NCBI GenBank assembly: GCA_028753945.1
Contig: JAPNXP010000002.1
Location: 7,130,001 to 7,194,000 of the forward strand
DNA from: Hexactinellida sp. DTS-2022
Taxonomy: Eukaryota; Porifera; Hexactinellida
Direction: 5' to 3'
Length of the DNA: 64,000 nucleotides
A program made the position numbers and the translations under genes. Numbering within the stretch: position 1 is the first letter of the stretch; the number at the start of each line of letters is the position of its first letter. The notes below the pieces were generated by a model. That model saw nothing but the letters and a program-made list of their open reading frames with translations. It did no database searches and was not told the origin of the DNA. Shown here one piece after another: positions 23,846 to 36,311 of the stretch.

Positions 23846-24058
23846 GAAGTGTTATTTATTTGCCTGCTACAAAAGAAGGATCTCAAAATGCAGACAAATT
23901 CCCTATCCCTAAGATGGTACAAAGAGGCTCACGAAATTCTTCGGGAACTAAACGCTGTTTCCGCCCAAATGCATGGAGTGAGTATATACAACACACTACT
24001 CATTTATCCTAGTAAGCTGATATTTTCAGTTCTATACTGGGTATATATGTAAGCTATT

Positions 24059-24747
24059 TTAACTGTAGACTGCCTAACTGATACACGTTGTAACAGGAGG
24101 AAAACAGGTCGATCAAATAATTCAAATTTCATGAAAATTCGGATTTAGACATGGTTTTGTACTCTTTATCGATTTCTATAAAAAAATCAAAATTTTCAGA
24201 AATTTTCTATGATGACGTAGCATAAAGTTAACTGCTCCACTTGCCTGCCACTTGCTTTTGTAAATTCCAAATGTCATAATTTCACTGAAAAAATACCCGA
24301 AAGAAGATATTAGACTAAATAATATCTATTTAGTATATTTGGTTTGGCTAATACAGAGATGTGATAGATATAACTTAAATATAGGGATTTTTTCGTAATC
24401 CATGGTTCATCAATCACAGATTTGCCGATTTTTTTAAATGATGTAACTTTCCCATACTGAATCGGATTTGTTCAATTTTTGAGATTTTATAACTAATAAG
24501 ATCGTCATTGTTCAAGTTTAGAAACAAAGGATCACTTACATGTTAACGGCGTTATATCGGTTTAAAGAGAAAGTATGTGTCATCACTTTTTGTCGAAATT
24601 CTCTCGGAATTTTTTTCAAAAATTAAAGCAAGTTGATATATTAATTTCCTCTTGTTGGATTTCAAATTTATTGGTTCATTATATTAAATACAAAGAACTA
24701 CATGTTATTCTATTTTCCTGAAAATCACTCCGGCAGTCTACGGTTAA
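24059..24747. mobile_element. piggyBac-like TTAA MITE, family P1, complete
   Basis: TTAACTGTAGACTGCC at the left and GGCAGTCTACGGTTAA at the right give 16-bp imperfect inverted ends including the TTAA. It is co-linear with 11237-11921. 689 bp, non-coding. Confidence 0.9.
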
Positions 24748-26602
24748 GACAACTAGTGCTCTTATATAAGGCTTCTAAGTACTGATTTTTTGAAATTCTA
24801 TATTTATGCTCCCATAGAGAATAATATAGTATCAAAAGCTTTCTTCTGAAGAATTGAAAAAGATTACAAGAATTTGAATTGGTCAAATTCATTCTACCAC
24901 ATACCCTTAAGGTTGCTAAGGAAGGTGCTAATATCAAAAAGTCAATTTTTTCATCGAAATTTCTCGATTTTACAAAAAACGGACGGTTTTCCCACATTTG
25001 AGCAACATTTTTCCTCCCAAAAGGCCCCAAGTAGTATATTAAGAACGAAATCAGACAATCGGAACTGTAACAGTACTTAGTTTACTTATTATAGTGCTAT
25101 ATTACAAATCTCAGCGATATAACTTCAGAAAGTTCCCCAAAACAATGCTTTAACAAAAGAACAGGGACTCGAAATCTCTCATAGAGCTAATAGTTATTTC
25201 GGTCGCAGCACCCTTAATAATGGGCAGTCCTTATAAGAAAAAATTCGGGAATTTCACTCCAAAACGCAACATAACAACTTTTCTTTCTACCAATCACTGC
25301 CGAAGGACCATAACTAACGTTTGTACATGGTTTTGAGTCTCGTCCACGCGTGTTTTCAGAGTTATGAGCTATTTTGTACCTGTTTTACAATTTCAAAATA
25401 TAATTTTTTGCAAGAAACTTGCTTTAAAAGGCTAACCTGGGCGAATCGACCATACAGTTTCAGATTTACCATTAGAAATTTGTTATCTTGCGTACATTGG
25501 GAACTGAATTTTCTGAGTTCACAGCAACCGGAATATGGAGCAAACCTTGCTATTGAAACACAATACTAATTCCTTAGTAATTTAATTTATCATATTTTCA
25601 TCGGAAATATTACACAATTTACAAACCACTATCTATTCTTTAGTTATAGGGAAGTAATCAATATAAACCTGAAACTTGACGAACAATAACAAATGATTCA
25701 TGAATCTCTTATAAATTCTAACTCTAATTTGAAATGTTTAAGGAGAAAAATGAACACTATTAACTATGTGTAAAAACGAGAGCAAAACTAATAATAGAAT
25801 GGAAACAAAATGCTAGCATAGGGGCCATAAATAAAAGTCTCATTGCTAAGTAGATGTTGTAACCTCTAGATGTGCAAATGATGGAAATCACTCATTCAGT
25901 AGGTGTACACAATTGATAGTAAGTAGGGATTGTGAGAAAGGAAATTTCCTCTCTCAAGGTGAACTGAGGTTGAAATAGACAGGTGGAACAACCTACAACC
26001 AGGGTTGTAAATCGATTCAAAAAATTCAAATATTTGATTTAAATTGATTTGATTCGGTGTTTTTGACTGTCCAGTGATTGTATCTTATTTGCTTTGAAAT
26101 TATTAGAAATCTGAATGATTTGATTTGAATAAAAAATGAAGTACGTTTACAATCCTGCTTACAAGTGTACAACTTAGTCATAAAAATTGATAAGGACATA
26201 CTATACCTAGCAGATGTCGATTTGGAAATTTGAAACGTCTAATATACGAATTTCGGAAATAGAATCCAATGCGAATAGTTGCATTATCAATATAACTTAT
26301 TATAGCAAGATACTCAGTGTACTCCTAATTAATTAGAGTTAAATGTTGCCAAAGCTCCCAATTTGCTATCACCCTTCGTTTGAGAACAAATTCTATAGTA
26401 CCCAATGGTCCAGCAATATAGTTTAAATTTCATGGGCAGCAACTAATTCCGGCCATTTAAGGGGTAATATATTGAGCATTATTGACCACCCCGTATATAC
26501 TCGAATAGCAGCAAACCTCGAATAATCGCCCCCCACTCCCCCGAATATTGGGCCCATCAATACTAGAAGTACTATACATTATATAGGTAATCAAGTTAGT
26601 AC
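24748..26602. other. AT-rich intergenic DNA
   Basis: Frames at 24725-25030 (minus) and 25321-25569 (plus) have no recognisable domain and AT-driven composition. No repeat with definable ends was seen. Confidence 0.45.
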
Positions 26603-27077
26603 CAGGGAATGAAAGGTTCACGAACGGACAGAATTGAAGCAATTCAGTTCATCTTAAATTGACGCACGTTCAGTTCGTTCAAGTTCACCTCCTAACTTCA
26701 GCTCCACCAGCGTTCGTTCAGTTCGTTCACGGGCTAACCCGCGTTCGTTCAATCCGTTCAATTAAGTTCGTTTAGTTCGTTCAATTAGTTCAGTTCGTTC
26801 AGTGTCATTGAGTGGGTCGAACTATTCCGTTTATGATAGACTGTTCGATCCTCCAAGGTGAAATTGAAGTTCAGGTTAAGAAGCTAGAAACTAAGCTAAG
26901 AGACATGAGTCCACTATGGATGTCAGGAATTACCACTTTTGCAGTCACCTATTATATTTAATGGATCTATATTAATAATTTATCTTTATTCAGTTTAGTT
27001 CGTTCTGTACAGTTCGTTCAATTCGTTCAATTGCCGTTCGGAAACTGTTGGCGTTCGTTCAGTTCGTTCACCGTGAA
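26603..27077. mobile_element. hAT-like MITE with GTTCGTTCA subrepeats
   Basis: The outer ends AGGGAATGAAAGGTTCACGAAC and GTTCGTTCACCGTGAATCCCT are imperfect inverted repeats. The subterminal regions carry many copies of GTTCGTTCA and close variants (about 26640-26800 and 26995-27075). Dense subterminal repeats are typical of hAT transposase binding. The flanking 8-bp duplication is not clear, so the superfamily is tentative. Confidence 0.6.
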
Positions 27078-27581
27078 TCCCTTAAGTGTGCATCATAGAA
27101 TCCTGTAATATAACTGTTAGTTTGAAGTTCAGGCATCTTGTTAGTTATTTGTGTTCTGGCCAGTCTAGCCATACATTTCTGACATTCCATTGTGTTATTT
27201 GATGTCAAATTATTATCAATCAATACAATAAAGTCTCCACATCCCAAAGTTAGGGATCGACTTGTACGTTTCTTAGTGATATTTAATTTTATATTTGGAG
27301 TTGGTATATTATTACACAGCTTTAATATCTAGAAAATTATCTGTTCAAATTAGCATAAATATCCAAATTATTTATTCTGTCGATATATAAACCGATCACT
27401 AGGATCTACGGAAATAAATACACAACTAGGGGTCTCAAGAACGTCATATAATTTGAAAAGGAACATGCTTGAAATATATGCGAGGGCCGCAGGCCCGAGT
27501 ACAAGTTGTATGGACTCGCGTAGAGCAGACGAGCAGCTTGTACTAATAAATATTTGTGGTTGGGATCTCCGAACTAGTTTC

Positions 27582-27732
27582 AATAATCCAATAAAACTTG
27601 AGCATATTTGGAATAATCCAATAAAAGTTGAGAATATTTGGAATAATCCAATAAAAACTTGAGTATATTTGCAATAATCCAATAAAACTGGGGTATATTT
27701 GCAATAATCCAATAAAACTGGAAAATATTTAC
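27582..27732 (+). repeat. 30-bp minisatellite, five copies
   Basis: AATAATCCAATAAAA begins at 27582, 27612, 27642, 27673 and 27703; the rest of each unit is CTTGAGTATATTTG-like. Overlapping frames on both strands are low-complexity artefacts. Confidence 0.92.
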
Positions 27733-27966
27733 ATATAAGTGGAGTATTGTTGAATATATTTGGAAACTTTGAAAAAAACTGAGCATTTATGGAATTTTCC
27801 CATAATAGTAGGATAAATATATATCACTATTTGCCCAACCCAGTAATTTGTTTCCAGGTAAACCTAAAAGTACTAAATGTGTGTGAAACTCTAGGATAAA
27901 TATTTAGGAGTTTATTATTTTTTATAATTAAAAAAAAATAGAATAGTAGAGGATATATAACAAATA

Positions 27967-29144
27967 CAGTGGAAACCCGCGTATCGGGGCACTCGCGTAT
28001 TGGGGCACGCCTCGTATCGGGGCAGTTGGTTGAGAATTTGGTTTTTTCAACCATTAAAAATAACCCCGCGTGTCGGGGCGCCATTCACTTATCGGGGCAC
28101 TCCACCGAAGATTATTTCTCTTGAGTAACATGCTTTTTACTTTTGAGCAGCTTAATATTCTTTGTAATGGCCGCTAAGCGTCACCCACTCACGCTAGAGA
28201 CTCGTGCTGAGGTAATCGGGGGAGTTTTTCAAAAAAGGAATTCCGTGAATATCATAGATTTGTGACTCCTAGTGTAGGTAAAGTACTGTAATACCTCGTT
28301 TACGCGGTTTTTTTAACGCGTTTTCGTTTTACGCAGAACAATTTTTATGACCAAAACTTTTTTTACGCGATCCTCAACTCGTTTTACGCGGTTTATCTAT
28401 GATTTTCATACAATAAATTCTCTTTTTTATGGATATTTTCGATAATTTTTAAGATTTAGAGTAAACAAAGCGGTTCTACATTTCCAAAAAAACAAAAATG
28501 ATGATTTAGAGATAGTAGATAGTTAGGGATATGTATTTGTCGTATAGTAAGTTCATCCAAATATATTATTGGTCAAATGAATACATATTTGCTTCACTAT
28601 TCACACTAGAAATACCCGGTTGTGGGAGGTACCCGAAGGTGTAGGGTTGCGGTGTGAAGGGAATTTTAATTCCCTTCACAACACAATTCCCTTTCTGTGG
28701 GATTTCCCAAGATTTCTCACAAGTTGGTCTCTATCAGGATTCCCATAGGTAAAAATAATTTCCATTGAAAACGATATTGGAAATCCTATGGGAATTCCCA
28801 TGGGATTAACATACACACGGAAACCTTGGCTATCTGAGAGGTCCGGATGTTGGATTTTTTAGTGTTTAATAAACACTAGGTATTTAAAATTTTATTCGAT
28901 GTTTATAATATTTGGAAACGCATCTATTGGTTTAATATGTGTTACTATGAGAATGAACCGTTTTTTTTACGCGATTTCGTTTTACGCGGGCTTTTCAAGG
29001 AACGCATCTACCGCGTAAAAAGAGGGACACCTGTATAATGTGAAATTGTAATGTGTAGTACTACTTAAATATCAGCCTTAACTCTAGGTTTTGACTATAT
29101 GTATATGATTTGTTGTGTAGGTGCTAACTTAATTGTTTTAAGTA
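27967..29144 (+). mobile_element. Tigger-like element, right end missing
   Basis: TA then CAGTGGAAACCCGCGTATCG, with the CGTATCGGGGCAC word repeated. It is co-linear with the complete element at 50011-50531 up to TTAATTGTTTTA (about 29143), where the similarity stops and the 29145-33434 gene begins. An ATG near 28168 (ATGGCCGCTAAGCG) opens a short MAAKR-type start as in Tigger/CENP-B-like transposases, but only about ten codons survive here. It is interrupted by the MITE at 28286-29033. Confidence 0.8.
28286..29033. mobile_element. pogo-like MITE, family C (TTTACGCGG ends)
   Basis: Left CTGTAATACCTCGTTTACGCGG and right end, reversed, CAGGTGTCCCTC..TTTTACGCGG, with TA at 28284-28285 and 29034-29035. 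The empty site is visible in the sister Tigger copy near 50322 (GTGAAGTATAATGTGAAA), which proves the TA duplication. Confidence 0.9.
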
Positions 29145-30101
29145 GTTCAGTGAATAAGGCCCCTGTGCAGCAGGTACTTCAAGAATGTCGTCGTAACTAT
29201 TGTAAACCAGATCAAATAGCCAAAACTCTTAGACTAAAAGTACAAGGTATAGCCACAAATACTGGAAAGCAAGTGCTCAGGTCAGCAGAAAGGCAATCTA
29301 ATTTTAGCACTGACTGCTTTTTTTGTGCAAAACCAGCAACATTAGGAAGAAAGAGAAAAAGTTCAGATGTTGTTCTTGTCAGGACGGTTGAAACAAGGGA
29401 CACAATTCTGGAAGTTTGTTGTGAAAGGGGTGATGAATGGGCAAATGCTGTGCAAGCGAGAATTTTACATGCTCACGATCTGCATGCTGTAGATGCAGTA
29501 TATCATAGAGTGTGCAGTGTCAATTTTCGTACTATGAAGCAGATTCCAGCAGTTCATGAGCATGAAGGGAACCCATCCAAAAAAGTGCAACTGGGTCGAC
29601 CACAAGAGAAACAAAGGACAGATGCATACCTCGAAGTTGCCAGATTCCTTGAAGAGAATGATGATGAACAGATTACCATTCATGACCTGATTCAACGTAT
29701 GGAGGAAAATCTGGCTGACACGGAACACAGCGCTTATAGCTATCCACATATGCAACAAATGCTCAAGGAACATTTTGGAGATAAGATTATTCAGACTGAG
29801 ATCAATGGTAAGCCTAATGTTGTAACTTTAGAAACAAGGCAAAGGAAGTGCTCTACGACTTTTACAATAATCGTGATCTTGATCATGAGATAGACAAAAT
29901 GAGGATAATAGAAACTGCTGCCAAGTTGATCAAGGATTACATTAAAGCAGATAACACATCTCACTGCAACTATCCAGGTTTTGATGAACTGGGGTCTGAA
30001 GAGTGTATCAACTTCTTACCTGAATCTTTGAGAGTACTGCTTGCAGGTCTGATTGTGGGAAAAGAAGTGCAGACAAAAAATTCTAAATTGGACAGGCAGT
30101 A

Positions 30102-32056
30102 ATGCAGGCTGCTCGGCCAAGAGTTTTATTGGCACCACTTCATGTTGGTTTGGGTTTGCAACTGCATCACCATTACACATCGCGTTTTTTAATCGATACA
30201 TTACACAAACATGGTTTCTGTTGCTCCTACAACGAAGTTCACCAATTTGAACAAAATGCTGTATTGAGTTATGAAACCGACATTCCCAACTACTCATCAC
30301 AGTTTGTCCAGTATGTTGCAGATAATGTTGATCACATCATCAAAACCCTGGATGGAAATGATACCTTCCATGGCATGGGGATGATAGCTTCCATAATCCA
30401 TGGAACAAAGAAAAACAACCGAATTCTCCGAGTAAAGTCACACCCAGGGACATAGCAAGTATTGGAAGAGTCCCAATCCGATACCACAGAGAAGAAAGTC
30501 TTGGTATGGCTATGGTGACATATGAAAAGTTATACAGCTTCAAAGCTAAGGATCCTACAGCCCATCTGGATGTCCTTTGGAAGAGATCAATCATGTTTGG
30601 GTCACCGAGGCCAGCATGGTCAGGAATGATGCAACTTGTACATCGTGGCAGACAACCTGGCAAATCAACCGTGATTTTTCTCCCAATGATAGACATGAAC
30701 CCCAGTGACATCACGTGTGTATACTCCACACTGAAGTACATTCAAGAGCATGCACACCGCCATGATGTCACACCAATCATCACCTTTGACCAGCCACTCT
30801 GGTGGAAGGCTTTAAAGATTATTGTCACTGAGCCAGTCGGAAGTGATTTGAGAAGTATAGTTCTTCGCCTGGGAGGTTTCCACACTGAAATGAGTTTTCT
30901 TGGGTGCATTGGCCACCTCATGGCTGCATCTGGTTTGCATGAATTGTTCGAATTGACATATGCATCCAATGCAGTAGTACACATGCTCAGTGGCAAAGCT
31001 ATTGCTCGAGCAGTGCGAGGGCATTTCATTTTCGATGCAGCACTCAATGCCCTGATTCTAGCAAGCACATTCAATGTGCCCCTACCTGGAGTTTCGAATG
31101 TCGCAAATGAAGAAACAGAAGAAGTCATGGTAACCGAACAAACACATGAAGAATCTGCTGGAAGGACTGACCTGGAAGAAGCTGCTGTCCTCTATGAGAA
31201 GCTGATGCAAGGTTCAGTGTCTGCAGATCACGTTTGCCAGGATAATATAATAACCAAGATTAATGATACCGTTCAAGCAAAAAAGGAATATATGAAATCT
31301 TCTAGGACTGCTACAATGTGGTTGCAGTACATGGACAGGGTTGATATTCTTCGCAAATATATCCGAGCAGAGCGTACGGGCAACTGGGAATTGCATCTCC
31401 AAGCTGTTTCGGAAATGCTTCCTTACTTGGCAGCTTCTGGCCACAACAACTACACAAAGTCTGCATTGATATACCTACAGCGAATGTCTCATCTTCAGAG
31501 TGATCATCCAGAGGTATACCAACACTTCCAAGATGGTCTCCATGTGATCAGAAGGAGTGATCGTTATTGGGCAGGCCTCTATTCAGATCTTATCTTTGAG
31601 CTGGTGCTGATGAGAACCATGAAGACAAGTGGTGGCATCACAAGGGGACGAGGCATGAGTGAGCAACAACGACTGATTTGGTTATTATCAATGCCAGCAT
31701 GTGCAGAAGTGAATAGAGCAATGCAAGAGCTAACTGGTGTATCCTACAACTCAGGGGAGCAGAATAAGGACATGACACAGGCTAGGCAAGCTCGTGATTG
31801 GAAGGATACACTGACACTTCTGAGCTACCTCCAAGAGAGGAACCCCTTTACTTCTGATGCCAGTCTACGAAACATTTGTACTGGAGTGCATGCACACAGC
31901 ACCGTTAATGCTGACACAGCAAAGGATGTTGGTAATGCCATTCTGGCTAGCATGGAAGGTATTACAGCTGCAGACTACACTTTCAAGAGGAGTGATCAAG
32001 TTGTCACACTAGAGACCAAGTCTGCAGTGAAGATTGATGGTGTACAGTGCAGATAG
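30102..32056 (+). pseudogene. Central segment of the 29145-33434 gene
   Basis: Two consecutive open blocks: 30102-30455 (QAARPRVLLAPLHVGLGLQL..., ...FHGMGMIASIIHG) and, after a one-base shift near 30412, 516 codons to 32056. The second block contains PIITFDQPLWWKA, RLGGFHTEMSFLG, GRGMSEQQRLIWLLSMPAC and VNADTAKDVGNAIL. I know these only as conserved blocks of this family and cannot name the fold. The 516-codon run without stop argues that the gene decayed recently or that the shifts are assembly errors. Confidence 0.75.
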
Positions 32057-32274
32057 ACCCTCAACTCCTTTTCCAGAGACTAACAGTAGCTGCAAAAGCA
32101 ACCAACAACATTGAGGACATATTCAAATATGAGCTCTGCAGTTATCCACCAGCACTCTTTGATTCATCGCTGTTGCTTAGAGAGCCACAGAAGCCAGTGC
32201 TGGCTAATTCCATTTGGGACATTTTGACACAAGATATTCCAGGAATATCTGGGAGGTCCACTTTGTGCTAGACG

Positions 32275-33434
32275 GTGGTTCCCTCCTCCAGCGCATCCCA
32301 TGGACCCGAGGGTCCACTTATAGGGATATATGTAGTGTACACAGATTACGTGGCAAAGAAGTATGGGGAAGCAATTGTTATTTTTGATGTCTACAGTGAA
32401 TCATCAACGAAAGACATGGTACATCAAAGACGAGCCAAAGGGCAAGCTGGGGTAACTGTCACGTTCACTGAGGATATGAAACTCACCATGAAGATAGTGA
32501 CTTTTCTAGCAAACAGTACCAACAAGCAACAGTTTATCAACATGCTTGGCAGCTACCTAGAGAAGAAATGCAAAGTGTACCATGCTCCAGGAGATGCAGA
32601 CCTACTCATTGTACAGAAAGCAGTGGAATCAGCCACAATGGTGAACACTGCATTGGTTGGTGACGATACAGATCTTCTCACTTTGCTGTGTTACCATGCC
32701 ACTTTGGATTCCCACAACATATTTTTTCTACCAGAGCCAAAGAAAAATAGCAAAAAGCCCAGAGTGTGGAACATCAAGGCTGTCAAGGAGCAACGAGGCC
32801 CTGAGATATGCAGCAATACCCTCTTTCTACATGCAGTCCTTGGCTGTGATACTAGTTCACACCTGTATGGCATTGGAAAGGGTACTTCTCTCAAGAAGTT
32901 CAAATCAAGTAGGCACTTTAGAGAACAAGCCAAGGTGTTTGCTACAGAGTCAGCTACGCCCAAGGCAATCTCTGCTGCAGGAGAGCAAGCATTGGTAAGT
33001 GTGTATAATGGGACACCTGGAGAATCGCTAGACTCTCTGCGCTATAAACGTTTCTACGAAAAAGTGGCTACGAATACTTCCTGCATTCATCCAAAAACTC
33101 TACCACCCACTTCAGCTGCTGCAAATTACCATAGTCTCCGTGTGTACTTCCAAATTCAGGAGTGGAAAGGTTGTGGTGATGAAATTCAACCACTGGAATG
33201 GGGATGGAAAAAGAGCGAAGGAAAACTTATGCCAGTACTCACTCACTTGCCACCACCTCCAGATGAGCTCCTGAAAATAATCAAATGTAACTGCCACACT
33301 GACTGTAGCAGTGTGAGATGCACATGCAATAAACACAATGTAAATGCTCTCCTGCATGTGGCAACTGCAGAGGATCAGGTTGCACAAACTCAGACAATCT
33401 GATACATGAGGATGAAGAAGACGATTTAGATTAA
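32275..33434 (+). pseudogene. PIN/FEN-like nuclease and CXC tail of the same gene
   Basis: The 375-codon frame contains AVIVFDVYSESSTKDM-type start (about 32370; read IVIFDVYSE), HAPGDADLLIVQKAVE (about 32580) and ALVGDDTDLLTLL (about 32655). The spaced Asp pairs (DAD, DDTD) and hydrophobic strands are those of PIN/FEN-type metal-dependent nucleases. The tail reads CNCHTDCSSVRCTCNKHNV; one missing base near 33345 then hides the rest, because the next frame reads CSPACGNCRGSGCTNSDN and an acidic end closing at TAA 33432-33434. Together these give the repeated Cys pattern of a CXC domain, a DNA-binding motif. Nuclease activity is inference. Confidence 0.75.
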
Positions 33435-33776
33435 AATACTGAATAATTGCTATTTTTATCACATATCTCACTCTTTTAGATGAAAAATAAATACTAATTC
33501 ATTACATATTGAAAGTGTTTTCACTATTACTTCCTAATTATTATAGTAAAACAGTTTTAATCCCCAGAATCTCATTTTGTATCATACAAAAAGGGCCAAA
33601 TTTGGCTTAAAAGTCCATTCGGGTGAGGTCAATTTCCTATACTTTCCCCACATAGGATTCCTTAGGATTTTTAGTATGTTATAAAGCACATTTTTCTGTA
33701 CCAGAAACAGTTGAGAGAGTTTGTGTTACAATTTGTTTAAGGTTGACCCCCTAATTCTCAAAAAATGACTGGACTA

Positions 33777-34669
33777 TTAAGGAGTCACAAAGTTAAATAT
33801 GGCCAGTTTCTATAGAACGTCTCCACAAAGTTAATCAGAACACTCCAATTTATATCAGCATGACAGGAAGCACATGTTAAGTCATTAAAAAAAATTCTAG
33901 AAGATTCTGAAGCATATTCTTGTCAGGATCGATCAAAAGGTCGTATATCCAACACCTGCCGGGCAAGCAGGGGGCAGAAAATGGATCCTAAGCTATAAGT
34001 CCCTCATATTCAATAGTATTGCTTAGCAAATTTGGATTTAGACCTATTAGAATGACTGTAAACAGTTGAGAAACTAAAATTCATATTTCTGCAAATTTAA
34101 ATTTCTTTGACCATATATGGTCATATGTATGCGCCAATTTGATGACGGAGCAATTAATTATCTCACGAATGAGAAGTCGTTACGACTAGCTCTAACCATG
34201 TAACGATGTCAATTAATCAATACAAATTCACTGGGCAACAAATTGGGACTACATACCATGTAGTTTACATTCTATGATTTTGTTTACCATATATGGATGT
34301 GTCATGTGGCACAATTTGATTACGTAAGCAAAAATAAAATCTTCGTTAGACCTTAGTTCTAACTTCCGGACACTAACAGCGGCATATTTTAGACTTCTTT
34401 ACCAGGATTATGATTATATAACAAAGTTATTTTGACCCGTTATAAATGACCGCTGCCACGTGGTTTAGTGTCCTTTTGTCCGAATTTCAGACCGATTTTG
34501 GGACGTTTTGTACTTTCCTGACAAGAATATACATTATAACATTCTATAAAAATTTTTGATGACTTTTTATGTCCTTCCAGTCATTCTGATATATAAATTG
34601 GAGTGTTCTGATTAACTTTGTAGTGACGTTCTATAGAAACTGGCCATATTTAACTTCCTGACTCCTTAA
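33777..34669. mobile_element. TTAA MITE, family P3, ~150-bp inverted ends
   Basis: TTAAGGAGTCACAAAGTTAA at the left and its counterpart TTTAACTTCCTGACTCCTTAA at the right. Both arms continue with TATGGCCAGTTTCTATAGAA and TCAGAACACTCCAATTTATA, in inverse order, over about 150 bp. TTAA borders at both ends; 893 bp. It contains the dyad words TACCATATATGG/ACCATATATGG internally. Non-coding. Confidence 0.88.
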
Positions 34670-34924
34670 TAAATGGAAAGAGATACCCAGGAAATTGGGA
34701 AACAATCTCAGACTTTTACTAGTTTCCGCCATTCTCGCAAAGTTATATGTTCTATTGCTAACCATCTGACAAAGGAAGGTGGATTTTCATATTTTCTTAC
34801 ATCTTTCATAAGGTTAAATTTCCCCACGTGAATGAAAGTTCTTGTATTAATCTGTAATTGTGAGATATAGATACCTATACGATACAAAGCAATAAACCAA
34901 AAAAAAAATGTCCCTATCTATTAT

Positions 34925-35520
34925 ACTTTTTATTTTTTGTCGGTTTCAAAATTTGGCTAATACAAATCTCCCATAGGGAGATTTCCAAAAGTGGTGGTTG
35001 ATATTATGCGGTAATTTGGCAATGCGGCCATCAATGTTTGTTATCAAAATGAATATTTAAAGATTATAAGCGTACGGAGTTGGTAGACGGTTTACATTTT
35101 TGAATTATTACTTGGAATTTTTTTTTTCAAACATTTTATCAAATTTCGCATAAAAGATGACCTTTTTATTCATTTTTTGGTTTCAAAAGGTCTAAACTAT
35201 TTTTATTTAGATCTAATCAAAATTCTAAACCGCCCACAAACCGCCTATAACGATGATCTATCTGATAGATCACACAGTATAGGTCTTTAGCTAATATTGT
35301 TCTTAAAAACCAGACACTTATCAGGTGGAGTCTGAAGAAATCCCCCTATGGAACTTTTGTATTGGCAGAAAACTGGAAGCCCCATAAAATCGAAATTATA
35401 GAAGTTAATTTAATTTCGTTTTCAGTTTGGCACTAGCTATAATGTCTTCCATCATATATGTGAAATTCAAAGGCCTAACTTCAAAACGAAATTTATGTGT
35501 TTTTTTGCCGGGATCTGCCC
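34925..35520. repeat. Dispersed repeat E, copy 2 (inverted)
   Basis: Reverse complement of 19440-20011 over most of its length, including GGCAATGCGGCCATCAATG and AAGCGTACGGAGTTGGTAG. No shared reading frame. Confidence 0.75.
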
Positions 35521-36311
35521 TAATTTAACCTTAAACTTAACCCACTAGAACACCACATTGGGTATTACCGGATGATGGCTGATGCTCAGTGCAATATTAG
35601 TTATTGTCAAATCCTTGAAAGTGAAGACGTATTAAATTATCTATAATTTGAAAAATATTTTCACATCAAACTTCTTTGTCTTCAATAACTATCCACGAAT
35701 TCATTAATTCCGTTTCCAATCCATTATCATCTCTCACTATGAAAAGAATAAACCATCAACATTTCATCCCCGTTTTAAGAATAATTCTTTTATCAAAGTT
35801 TCAAGTCCAACACTCCAGGCCCTTGCATTTATTGCCGGTTATCCATTTCATGCTTATTTAGGAAATATAATCGTTGTCAACTATATTTATCTTTTCCAAC
35901 AGAGCATAAAGAGATATAATTGTTTGTATGTTACGAGTTGATTGAAGAAAGTGGACGGTTTCCAAATGTTATTTTTGGCTTATAGAGGTAACCTTTGGCA
36001 CCCGTCAACAGGTTGAGGTTTCCAGTCAAAATTTATCACACCTCGACAAGTTATGACGTCATTGTCACATTCGAGAATCCTCAAAATTCACTTAATTGGA
36101 CATAATTCGCGCCCTAAAAGAGATAAAAATCAGATAAATTAATAGAACATGCACATTGAGGTATCTGGCCCCCAAAAAAATTCCACTTCCGGGTACTTTG
36201 CCACTTATAGGTTTTATATAATTTCTAGATAGAAAATCCCATGCGCATCTCCATTCCAAATTTTTAGAAAAATATTGAAAACTTTAAATAACACTGACTT
36301 TTTTGTGACCT
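35521..36311. other. AT-rich intergenic DNA
   Basis: The frame at 35676-35861 has no domain. Nothing else recognised. Confidence 0.5.

Larger units (their letters stand above)
29145..33434 (+). pseudogene. Large TE-associated gene with zinc, PIN-like and CXC segments
   Basis: One ancestral frame of about 1400 codons, cut by roughly seven single-base shifts (near 29845, 30090, 30412, 32042, 32255, 32330 and 33345) but almost without stop codons. I recognise it as a gene present in many copies in cnidarians and other invertebrates, usually annotated as uncharacterised or as a CXC (tesmin/TSO1-like) protein. Order of parts: Cys-rich N-terminus (QECRRNY, CFFCAKP, YHRVCSVNF), an alpha-helical middle without known fold (29848-32271), a PIN/FEN-like nuclease segment, and a cysteine-rich tail. 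GC content and codon use stand apart from the AT-rich surroundings, suggesting a recent arrival. The 5' end abuts a truncated Tigger element. No terminal repeats were found. Confidence 0.8.

Noticed and set aside
23849-24052. Possible host exon reading KMQTNSLSLRWYKEAHEILR then GTGAGTAT splice-donor-like
   Set aside because: One short GC-richer stretch with a plausible donor but no second exon, no known domain and a decayed transposase next to it. Not enough to call a gene.
27582-27732. CRISPR-like 30-bp repetition
   Set aside because: Units are contiguous without unique spacers, there are no cas genes, and the context is eukaryotic. It is a minisatellite.
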